22,835 nucleotides of DNA from an uncultured Bacteroidales bacterium (GTDB lineage Bacteria > Bacteroidota > Bacteroidia > Bacteroidales > Paludibacteraceae): NCBI GenBank assembly GCA_937907165.1, contig CALCUH010000028.1, positions 1 through 22,835 of the forward strand, in the 5' to 3' direction. Shown here one piece after another: positions 16,459-22,835 of this stretch. The translations under genes were made by a program, and so were the position numbers. Under the pieces are notes generated by a model. It saw only the letters and a list, made by a program, of their open reading frames with translations, had not been told where the DNA came from and searched no databases. Each line of letters starts with the position of its first letter. The first letter of the stretch is position 1.

Positions 16459-17067
16459 TTATTTCGTATAGACATTTTCTATTTCCACGACATAGACCGT
16501 ATGGAAGCCGCCACCCGGCTTATCGTTGTACCACCTCTGGGCAATCTCCTTATCGAGGAACTGCGCCTCCGTCATCTCAGACTTGAACAACTTGCGGCAA
16601 TCCAAGACCATGCGAGCCTCATTGAAAGTCATGTCACCCGATTCGAGCGCGAGAGGCGTAAGACCAGCCTCCTTCACCTTATCGCAATCCCTACCCGACT
16701 TCGTACCGCAAACCTGCAGCGCCTTACGTTGCTCCTCTGGGAAGAAAGAGAGCGTGAGACGCTCATTCTTCTCGATGAATTCGTGGGTATAACGTTCAGG
16801 ACGCACGAAGATGAAAGCCACAGGCTTGTTCCACAACCAACCAATTCCGCCCCATGAGGCAGTCATCGTGTTAAAACTGGAGGAATCGCCCGCCGTGATG
16901 AGCATCCATTCCTTTCCGATTAATTGGAAAGCGTCCTCCTTACCAAGGAGAGAGATATCTTGTTTCTTCATAACATCTTGATTATTATTCATTTCCGCTT
17001 CTTGGCAACCCGTCATCGTCAGCAAAAACGATGCGAAAGCGATTAAGCCCGTGCGGATGGATTTCAT
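16459..17067 (-). CDS. Predicted lipoprotein with a flavin-reductase-like (FMN-binding split barrel) domain
   Basis: From the ATG at 17067 the product has 202 residues. It opens with a positively charged start, a hydrophobic stretch and a lipobox-like LTMTGC with Cys21, so lipidation and export are predicted; acidic residues follow the cysteine. The rest matches the Bacteroidetes flavin-reductase-like family: DAFQLIGKEWMLITAGD, FNTMTASWGGIGWLWNKPVAF, RPERYTHEFI and LTLSFF. Family members bind FMN and many reduce flavin with NAD(P)H in the cytoplasm, so an exported form is unusual. An upstream in-frame ATG at 17133 would overlap cvpA and bury the signal peptide, and an internal Met would give a cytoplasmic protein. 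The gene follows cvpA by 16 bases and ends in a strong terminator, so it is probably the last gene of the rimP operon here. Confidence 0.8.
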   Translation of the reverse strand: MKSIRTGLIAFASFLLTMTGCQEAEMNNNQDVMKKQDISLLGKEDAFQLIGKEWMLITAGDSSSFNTMTASWGGIGWLWNKPVAFIFVRPERYTHEFIEKNERLTLSFFPEEQRKALQVCGTKSGRDCDKVKEAGLTPLALESGDMTFNEARMVLDCRKLFKSEMTEAQFLDKEIAQRWYNDKPGGGFHTVYVVEIENVYTK

Positions 17068-17083
17068 ATGGGAACAACAAAAA

Positions 17084-17626
17084 TCAGGCATCTTTTCCGA
17101 CCTCCTCATCCTCCTTAGGAGCCTTCCACCCATTGATGATATCCTCCAGATGGAGCTTCGGAAGAACCGTATCAGCCACCACTTTGATAGGATTATACAA
17201 TTTGGATTTGTTCAAAGTCTCTTGAGAGACAAGGTCCACCTTCGTGTTAAACATATCGAAAGAGTGTATCGCCACGCTCAACACCAGCAAAATCTTCACG
17301 AAAGAGAAGACGGCGCCCAGCAACTTGTTCAGCCATCCCAGCATCACCACATTCAGCAATTTGCTGACGAGCACAGCTAAGAAATGGACCGCCACCAAGC
17401 CAAGCACCAATGTCAGGATAAAAGCCACTATAGGGGAAGAAGCGCCCATGATACCGAAAGTGGAGGCAATCCAACCCGCAATCGCCAAGGAGTGGTGCTT
17501 CGCCAAATAGATCGCCACGATAATACCCACCAATCCGGAAAGTTCAAGGACGAAACCCTTTTTGAGTCCCTTGATGATTCCGAAATAGACAAGTATGACA
17601 AGCAATATTAAATCTATCCACAACAT
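17084..17626 (-). CDS. cvpA: CvpA-family membrane protein
   Basis: The 180-residue protein has four hydrophobic helices (about 3-19, 26-44, 64-88, 100-120) with the family-typical opening DLILLVILVYFGIIKGLKKGF. A hydrophilic, acidic C-terminal tail follows. CvpA proteins are inner-membrane proteins first linked to colicin V production; their general function is poorly defined. The gene follows infB by 45 bases on the same strand, a common order in Bacteroidales, and is probably co-transcribed. Confidence 0.85.
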   Translation of the reverse strand: MLWIDLILLVILVYFGIIKGLKKGFVLELSGLVGIIVAIYLAKHHSLAIAGWIASTFGIMGASSPIVAFILTLVLGLVAVHFLAVLVSKLLNVVMLGWLNKLLGAVFSFVKILLVLSVAIHSFDMFNTKVDLVSQETLNKSKLYNPIKVVADTVLPKLHLEDIINGWKAPKEDEEVGKDA

Positions 17627-17671
17627 GGCATAAGACTTTTTTTATTTCTTAAAGAGCGAAGAAGGCATTGA

Positions 17672-20545
17672 TTACAATGTCCTCTTCACCTCTACCTGTT
17701 CGAAGCTCTCGACCAAGTCACCGACTTGGATATCATTATAGTTAGCGATATTCAAACCACAATCGAATCCTGTCGTAACCTCCTTGACATCATCCTTGAA
17801 ACGTTTCAAGGAAGCCAATTCGCCCGTATAGACAACGATACCGTCACGGATGAGACGAACCTTATTGCCGCGCTTGATCTTACCGTCACGCACGATACAA
17901 CCGGCAATCGTACCCACCTTGCTGATCTTGAAGGTCTCTTGAATCTCGGCGGTACCGACAATCTCCTCCTTGTATTCCGGAGAAAGCATACCGACCATGG
18001 CGTCCTTCATCTGCTCGATAGCGTCGTAGATGATAGAGTACAAGCGGATATCGACACCCTCGTTCTCCGCGATTCTACGAGCGGCTTGGGAAGGACGAAC
18101 CTGGAATCCGACGATGATGGCATCCGCCGTAGCGGCCAACATGACATCAGACTCGGAGATTTGACCCACAGCCTTGTGGATGACGTTGACAGCGAACTCC
18201 TCGGTGGAGAGTTTCTCCAAAGAGTCCTTCAAAGCCTCTGCGGAACCATCCACATCCGCCTTCACGATGATGTTCATCTCTTGGAAGTTACCCAACGCAC
18301 GACGACGGGCGATTTCCTCGAGAGTCAAGTGTTTCGTTGTACGCAAGCCCTGCTCACGTTGGAGTTGCTCACGCTTGTTAGCGATTTCACGAGCCTCCTG
18401 CTCCGTCTCGAAGACGTTGAAGTTATCACCAGCCTGAGGAGCGCCGTTCAAACCTAAGATAACCGCAGGTTCAGACGGTTTAGCCTCCTTGATACGTTGG
18501 TTACGCTCATTGAACATCGCCTTGATACGTCCGAAGTTGGTACCAGCCACGACGATATCGCCCACACGGAGCGTACCGTTGCTCACCAATACGGTGGAGA
18601 CGTAACCACGTCCCTTATCCAACTGGGACTCGATGATGGAACCGACGGCGCGACGATTAGGATTTGCCTTCAAGTCGAGCAATTCCGCCTCGAGCAACAC
18701 CTTCTCCATCAATTCCTTCACACCCAAACCTTTCTTAGCGGAGATATCTTGAGACTGGTACTTACCACCCCATTCCTCCACCAAGTAGTTCATATTCGCC
18801 AAAGCCTCCTTGATCTTATCAGGATTAGCCGTTGGCTTATCGACCTTATTAATCGCAAATACGATAGGCACACCAGCCACAGAAGCGTGGTTGATAGCCT
18901 CGATGGTCTGCGGCATGACGTCATCATCCGCAGCCACGATGATAATGGCGATATCCGTCACCTTAGCACCACGGGCACGCATGGCGGTGAAAGCCTCGTG
19001 ACCCGGCGTATCCAAGAACGTGATCTGCTGACCGCTGGAGAGCGTCACATTGTAGGCACCGATATGTTGGGTGATACCACCCGCCTCACCGGCGATCACG
19101 TTCGTTTTACGGATATAGTCCAACAAGGAAGTCTTACCATGGTCGACATGACCCATGACCGTAACGATAGGCGGACGGGAAACCAAGTCAGCCTCATCAT
19201 CCTTCTCCTCGTGGATGGCAGCCACCACCTCGGCGCTGACATACTCAGTCTCGAAGCCGAACTCCTCAGCCACGATATTGATTGTCTCGGCGTCCAAACG
19301 TTGGTTGATGGAAACCATCAGACCGAAGTTCATACAAGTACTGATGACCTGAGTGACAGGCACATCCATCATCGTCGCCAATTCGCTGACAGTCACGAAC
19401 TCCGTGATTTTCAACTTGCTTTGTTCAAGTTTCTCCTGTTCCTCCTGCTCCTGCATTTTGAGGGACTGCATCTCACGTTTATCACGACGGTGCTTAGAAC
19501 CTTTGGTCTTCTGTCCCTTGCTGGTCAGACGGGCCAAAGTCTCCTTAATCTGTTTCTGAACTTCCTCTTCATCGACCTCCGGTTTCACGATGCTCTTCTT
19601 GAAGCCCTTCTTGCCTCTATCGCCACCGTTGTTACCGTTGTCGTTATTGTTCTTTCCGTTATTCTTATTGCCCTTACCTTCTCCGTTACCACCTTTGAAG
19701 TCGGAGATGTCGACACGTTCCTTCTGGATACGTTTACGTTTTTTACGGTGATCATCGTCGCCGGACATATCGCCGCCGCCAATACCGTTCTTACCGTTTT
19801 CACCCTTATTGAAAGAACCCTTGTTGTTGCGGAGCTCACGCTCCTTCTTGCGCTCCTCCTTCGATTTCTTAGGAGGACGGGTCCTTTGGTTAAGCGTATC
19901 CAAGTCTATCTTTCCGACCACATTAACGACAGGTTTCTTGTCGTCGATAGGAATCGCGAAGACGTCAGGCTTAGCGTTATCACTATTATCGTTTTGTCCA
20001 TCCGATTGATTATTAGCGTCATTGTTAGCCGCAGGCACAAAAGCTGGTGTCTCAACCTTTGTTTCCACAGGAGCCGCCTTCACCTCCGGTTCTTTCTTCT
20101 CCGGAAGGCTGCTAACGATGCCGACAGGCTTCTCGTCTACAGGCTCCGCATTGTTCTCCGCGCTCTTATTTACAGGAGCGGGGTTCTGTTTCTTCCCGTT
20201 CAAATCGGACAAATCGATACGTCCGACACTCTTGATTTTAGGAATTTGGTCTTCCGCCAAAGGAATGCTAAAAGGCTTAGACTCCTTCTTCGGCTCGCCG
20301 AACCCTGAGATTTCAACGCTACCGCCGTTGACCTTCTTCTTACGGGTTTCCGTCACTTTCTTCGCGTCGTCCTTCTGCTTCTGGTCCTTATCGAACTCCG
20401 TGCGCAAAAGGTTCTCCTCCTCGTCCGACAACTTGTAATTCAAATCATTGTCGTCGACATTATATCCCTTCTTAGATAAGAAGTCAACTGCTGTGGAGAC
20501 ACCCACATTCAACTCTTTCGCTATTTTACTTAATCGTATAGACAT
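17672..20545 (-). CDS. infB: Translation initiation factor IF-2
   Basis: The 957-residue GTPase delivers initiator fMet-tRNA to the 30S subunit and promotes subunit joining. An N-terminal IF2_N module is at 1-50. A long Lys/Asn/Gly-rich linker runs from about 55 to 375 and includes the recurring GRIDLSDLN (109-117), GKIDLDTLN (211-219) and ERVDISDFK (276-284). A second IF2_N-like module spans about 378-440. The G domain carries GHVDHGKTS (465-473), GGITQHIGAY, DTPGHEAF (512-519) and NKVDK (566-570), then domains II-IV. Length and extension are normal for Bacteroidetes. It sits 73 bases after nusA in the conserved rimP-nusA-infB order. Confidence 0.98.
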   Translation of the reverse strand: MSIRLSKIAKELNVGVSTAVDFLSKKGYNVDDNDLNYKLSDEEENLLRTEFDKDQKQKDDAKKVTETRKKKVNGGSVEISGFGEPKKESKPFSIPLAEDQIPKIKSVGRIDLSDLNGKKQNPAPVNKSAENNAEPVDEKPVGIVSSLPEKKEPEVKAAPVETKVETPAFVPAANNDANNQSDGQNDNSDNAKPDVFAIPIDDKKPVVNVVGKIDLDTLNQRTRPPKKSKEERKKERELRNNKGSFNKGENGKNGIGGGDMSGDDDHRKKRKRIQKERVDISDFKGGNGEGKGNKNNGKNNNDNGNNGGDRGKKGFKKSIVKPEVDEEEVQKQIKETLARLTSKGQKTKGSKHRRDKREMQSLKMQEQEEQEKLEQSKLKITEFVTVSELATMMDVPVTQVISTCMNFGLMVSINQRLDAETINIVAEEFGFETEYVSAEVVAAIHEEKDDEADLVSRPPIVTVMGHVDHGKTSLLDYIRKTNVIAGEAGGITQHIGAYNVTLSSGQQITFLDTPGHEAFTAMRARGAKVTDIAIIIVAADDDVMPQTIEAINHASVAGVPIVFAINKVDKPTANPDKIKEALANMNYLVEEWGGKYQSQDISAKKGLGVKELMEKVLLEAELLDLKANPNRRAVGSIIESQLDKGRGYVSTVLVSNGTLRVGDIVVAGTNFGRIKAMFNERNQRIKEAKPSEPAVILGLNGAPQAGDNFNVFETEQEAREIANKREQLQREQGLRTTKHLTLEEIARRRALGNFQEMNIIVKADVDGSAEALKDSLEKLSTEEFAVNVIHKAVGQISESDVMLAATADAIIVGFQVRPSQAARRIAENEGVDIRLYSIIYDAIEQMKDAMVGMLSPEYKEEIVGTAEIQETFKISKVGTIAGCIVRDGKIKRGNKVRLIRDGIVVYTGELASLKRFKDDVKEVTTGFDCGLNIANYNDIQVGDLVESFEQVEVKRTL

Positions 20546-20595
20546 ATATCGCTTTTAGTTATTTACTTAAAAAATTATCCCGACACAAAGGCTAA

Positions 20596-20612
20596 GCGGT
20601 CCGTCCGACCGC
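20596..20612. promoter_or_regulatory. Intercistronic hairpin between nusA and infB
   Basis: GCGGTC/GACCGC (20596-20601 and 20607-20612) forms a perfect 6-bp stem with a 5-base loop just after the nusA stop. There is no T-run, so it is more likely an mRNA stability or processing element than a terminator. Confidence 0.4.
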
Positions 20613-20618
20613 GGGGCC

Positions 20619-21935
20619 TTACTCCTCAGAAGAATTCTCTGCGGACTCGCCGTTTTGCTCAGCGTCCTGTTGCTCAGCCGGTTGGTCATCGAATTCGGCA
20701 CGCAAGATGGCAAGCACCTCATCCACCGTCTCCTCCTCCAAGTCGGTACGGTTAACCAACTCGTCGCGGGAAATCTTCAACACATCCTTAGCCGTGTCGC
20801 AGCCGATACCCTTGAGCGTATCGATGATCCAAGGATCGATTTCGTCGAGGAACTCGTCCAAATAGATATCCTCCTCATCCTGACCACCAGCCAACTCGCG
20901 GAACACCTCGATTTGGTATTCGGTAAGCATGCTCGCCAAACGGATGTTCATACCACCCTTACCGATAGCCAAAGAGACCTCTTCAGGACGCAAGAACACC
21001 TCGGCGCGTTTGTGCTCCTCAAAGAGACGGATGGAAGAGATTCTCGCAGGGCTCAATGCTCTGGAGATGAACAAAGAGATATTATTAGTGAAATTAATCA
21101 CATCGATGTTCTCGTTTCTAAGCTCACGCACGATACCATGGATACGGGCACCCTTCATGCCGACGCAAGCGCCCACCGGATCGATACGGTCGTCGTAAGA
21201 CTCCACAGCCACCTTAGCGCGGTCGCCAGGGATACGGGCGATACGACGGATAGTGATCAGACCATCGTTGATTTCAGGAACCTCAAGTTCGAACAGACGT
21301 TGCAAGAACAAAGGAGAAGTTCTGGAAAGGATGATCTTAGGGTTATTATTTTGGTTGTCCACCTTAGCGACAACGGCGCGGACCGTGTCACCCTTGCGGT
21401 AGAAATCCGAAGGGATTTGCTCCGTCTTAGGCAAAAGCATCTCGTTGCCTTCCTCGTCGAGAAGGAGCACCTCCTTCTTCCAAACTTGGTAAACCTCACC
21501 CACAACGATTGTACCGATTTTCTCTTTGTACTTGTTGTAGATGCTATCCTTCTGCAAATCAAGAATCTTAGAAGATAATGTCTGACGGAGGTTCAAAATC
21601 GCGCGACGTCCGAAAGAGGCGAAATCCACCTTGTCGGTCACATCCTCACCCACCTCGAAATCCTCATCGATCTGACGAGCCTCGCTGAGAGGGATTTGGA
21701 CATTAGGATCTTGCAATTCGGCATCTTCCACAACGGTCCTGTTTCTATAGATCTCGAAGTCGCCCTTGTCCGGATTGATGATCACGTCATAATTCTCATC
21801 GGTTCCGAACATCTTAGATATAACGCTACGGAAAGACTCCTCCAAAACGCTAATCATCGTGCTTCTGTCGATGTTCTTCAACTCTTTGAACTCCGCAAAA
21901 GTATCGCTCAAACTAATTGCTTCTTGCTTTGCCAT
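20619..21935 (-). CDS. nusA: Transcription termination/antitermination factor NusA
   Basis: The 438-residue RNA-polymerase-associated factor has the N-terminal polymerase-binding domain (about 1-125), an S1 domain (about 135-200, GTIVVGEVYQV), KH1 and KH2 (DPVGACVGMKGARIHGIVREL; SLAIGKGGMNIRLA) and a helix-hairpin-helix-like C-terminal part (DPWIIDTLKGIGCDTAKDVLKI). The very end is Gln/Glu-rich and acidic. Its start codon lies two bases after the rimP stop, so the two are closely coupled. Confidence 0.98.
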   Translation of the reverse strand: MAKQEAISLSDTFAEFKELKNIDRSTMISVLEESFRSVISKMFGTDENYDVIINPDKGDFEIYRNRTVVEDAELQDPNVQIPLSEARQIDEDFEVGEDVTDKVDFASFGRRAILNLRQTLSSKILDLQKDSIYNKYKEKIGTIVVGEVYQVWKKEVLLLDEEGNEMLLPKTEQIPSDFYRKGDTVRAVVAKVDNQNNNPKIILSRTSPLFLQRLFELEVPEINDGLITIRRIARIPGDRAKVAVESYDDRIDPVGACVGMKGARIHGIVRELRNENIDVINFTNNISLFISRALSPARISSIRLFEEHKRAEVFLRPEEVSLAIGKGGMNIRLASMLTEYQIEVFRELAGGQDEEDIYLDEFLDEIDPWIIDTLKGIGCDTAKDVLKISRDELVNRTDLEEETVDEVLAILRAEFDDQPAEQQDAEQNGESAENSSEE

Positions 21936-21937
21936 AA

Positions 21938-22405
21938 TTATTTAAACATTATTAAATATTTTGTATATTTCACTTGATCATAAGCGAAGGTCATCACTTC
22001 CGTCACCTCCACTTTCTTCTTCTCGCCCTCTTTCTTCACCTTTTTTGTCACCTCGAGACCGAAATTCGCCTCGGTCACGTTGACCAGTTTGCCGGTGTAC
22101 TTAGGACCGTTAGCGACCTGCACCTCCACGTCACAACCCTCATACTTTTGGTATTGGCGGAGGACCAAAAAAGGAGAGGTGAGCCCGGCTGAGCCGACCT
22201 CCAATTCGAAATCCTCCACGTCGCGGTCCAATTTCGATTCGATGTGGCGGGAAAGATCCGCACAATAATCGATGGAGACATCCTCTTCGGAATCAATCGC
22301 GACCGTGATACGGTTGTTCTTGTCCACCTTCACTTCCACTAGGAAATAGGCAGATTCCGAAATGAATTCCTCTACAATCTCTCTTATTAATTTCTCCTCT
22401 ATCAT
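21938..22405 (-). CDS. rimP: Ribosome maturation factor RimP
   Basis: The 155-residue protein helps mature the 30S ribosomal subunit. Family features are seen in the SIDYCADLSRHIESKLD segment, FELEVGSAGLTSPF and the C-terminal SH3-like domain with VEVTEVMTFAYDQVKYTK. It is the first gene of the rimP-nusA-infB-cvpA operon, with a consensus promoter about 60 bases upstream. Confidence 0.95.
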   Translation of the reverse strand: MIEEKLIREIVEEFISESAYFLVEVKVDKNNRITVAIDSEEDVSIDYCADLSRHIESKLDRDVEDFELEVGSAGLTSPFLVLRQYQKYEGCDVEVQVANGPKYTGKLVNVTEANFGLEVTKKVKKEGEKKKVEVTEVMTFAYDQVKYTKYLIMFK

Positions 22406-22425
22406 TCCTCAAAGACAATAAAATA

Positions 22426-22442
22426 GGGGACCGCTGGTCCCC
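22426..22442 (-). promoter_or_regulatory. Leader hairpin upstream of rimP
   Basis: GGGGACC/GGTCCCC is a perfect 7-bp stem with a 3-base loop, transcribed just downstream of the rimP promoter and ending 20 bases before the rimP ATG. In the minus direction it is followed by TATTTTATT. It could be an attenuator or a 5'-protecting hairpin. Confidence 0.5.
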
Positions 22443-22464
22443 TTCACAAATCTACTAACGAACG

Positions 22465-22495
22465 CGAAGATACATAAAAATTATCAATTAGCAAA
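22465..22495 (-). promoter_or_regulatory. Promoter of the rimP-nusA-infB-cvpA operon
   Basis: On the minus strand TTTG (22492-22495), exactly 19 bases, then TATCTTCG (22465-22472) match the Bacteroidetes primary-sigma promoter. Transcription should start about 22458, leaving a leader of about 50 bases that contains the hairpin at 22426-22442. Confidence 0.75.
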
Positions 22496-22544
22496 CAAAA
22501 GCGGGAAAAACAAAGGGTTTAAGGCATTTGCATCATTCATTCCA

Positions 22545-22634
22545 TCCTAGGGCGTTGCCCATAGGCTATGGAATTGGGGGCTTTCAGCCCGAATTTGTAC
22601 GGAACGGTATGGAGAATGCCCTAAAAGGGCAATG
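22545..22634 (-). repeat. REP-like unit D, inverted relative to arrays A-C
   Basis: Three stems lie in the same order and spacing as the array A unit when read on the minus strand: GCCCT/AGGGC (22618-22630), GGGCT/AGCCC (22578-22590) and CCTAGGGC/GCCCaTAGG (22546-22565). This shows the repeat family is dispersed more than 14 kb from the transposase gene. It lies between the rimP promoter and the Rhs fragment. Confidence 0.8.
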
Positions 22635-22673
22635 TCTAATTCGTATAATAAGTTTTTAAAATCAAATAACCAC

Positions 22674-22835
22674 CTATATTTCCAACCTATACCCCTCAGC
22701 GCTATAGCTTCTCCCCGGCTCCTCCATACCGAACGGATAGTAGTCCGTCATGCTGAGAATCTGGGCAGAACCATCCTTCTTCTCGCCCGATACCACCGCA
22801 AGCAAAAGAACATGGGCTTCATCGATTTTTACGAT
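22674..22835 (-). pseudogene. Truncated C-terminal fragment of an Rhs-repeat protein
   Basis: A 53-residue open frame enters from the right edge and stops at TAG (22674-22676). It contains MTDYYPFGMEEPGRSYSAEGYR, the signature near the end of Bacteroidetes Rhs/YD-repeat cores. In intact members this is followed by YGFNGKE and then a variable, often toxic, tip. Here the sequence leaves the consensus right after GYR and stops three residues later, so the core end and tip are missing. The 5' part lies outside the window, so this could be a decayed gene or a tip-less cassette remnant. Confidence 0.7.

Noticed and set aside
17068..17133. Upstream ATG for the flavin-reductase-like gene
   Set aside because: It would overlap cvpA by 50 bases and place the signal sequence internally; the ATG at 17067 gives a proper lipoprotein start.
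18497..20308. A 603-codon plus-strand open frame opposite infB
   Set aside because: It is antisense to conserved IF2 sequence and its His/Arg/Leu-rich composition is typical of a shadow frame.

Overview
The window looks like a Bacteroidales chromosome. The evidence is the rimP-nusA-infB-cvpA order, an IF2 with a long charged N-terminal extension, promoters of the Bacteroidetes primary-sigma type (TTTG, about 19-20 nt, TAnnTTTG/TTCG), few purine-rich Shine-Dalgarno sequences, and a C-terminal Rhs fragment of the YYPFGM..PGRSY type. The species cannot be named from the sequence.

Layout. Bases 1-233 hold the tail of an unidentified gene, followed by about 0.9 kb of AT-rich non-coding DNA. Next comes a plus-strand pair (1162-3380): an EcoRI-family adenine methyltransferase and a DUF262-HNH nuclease. 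Two copies of one hairpin element, at 327-373 and 3481-3525, bracket this cassette, and their stem changes are compensated. A convergent class II Fic protein follows (3541-4287). Almost everything from there to the right end is on the minus strand.

The central accessory block (4415-15676, minus strand) is a biosynthetic locus. It has one 2420-residue nonribosomal peptide synthetase, C-A-T-C-A-T-R, whose terminal thioester reductase predicts release of a dipeptide aldehyde or its cyclised product. It also has three overlapping genes: a STAS (anti-sigma-factor-antagonist) protein, an Sfp-type phosphopantetheinyl transferase, and a membrane protein that fuses a PP2C/SpoIIE phosphatase to a GHKL-type ATPase/kinase domain. 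Between the synthetase and this trio lies a REP-associated Y1 (IS200-like) transposase flanked by REP-like hairpin units. A further inverted unit of the same family is near 22.55-22.63 kb. My reading, which is inference, is that the PPTase activates the synthetase carrier domains while a partner-switching module encoded with it controls the pathway by an unknown route. No sigma factor is visible in the window.

The right part (16425-22405) holds an Ogt-type DNA alkyltransferase, a predicted lipoprotein with a flavin-reductase-like domain (with a clear intrinsic terminator), cvpA, infB, nusA and rimP. The last four form the conserved translation/transcription operon, with a textbook promoter at 22465-22495. 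The window ends in a truncated Rhs-repeat fragment.
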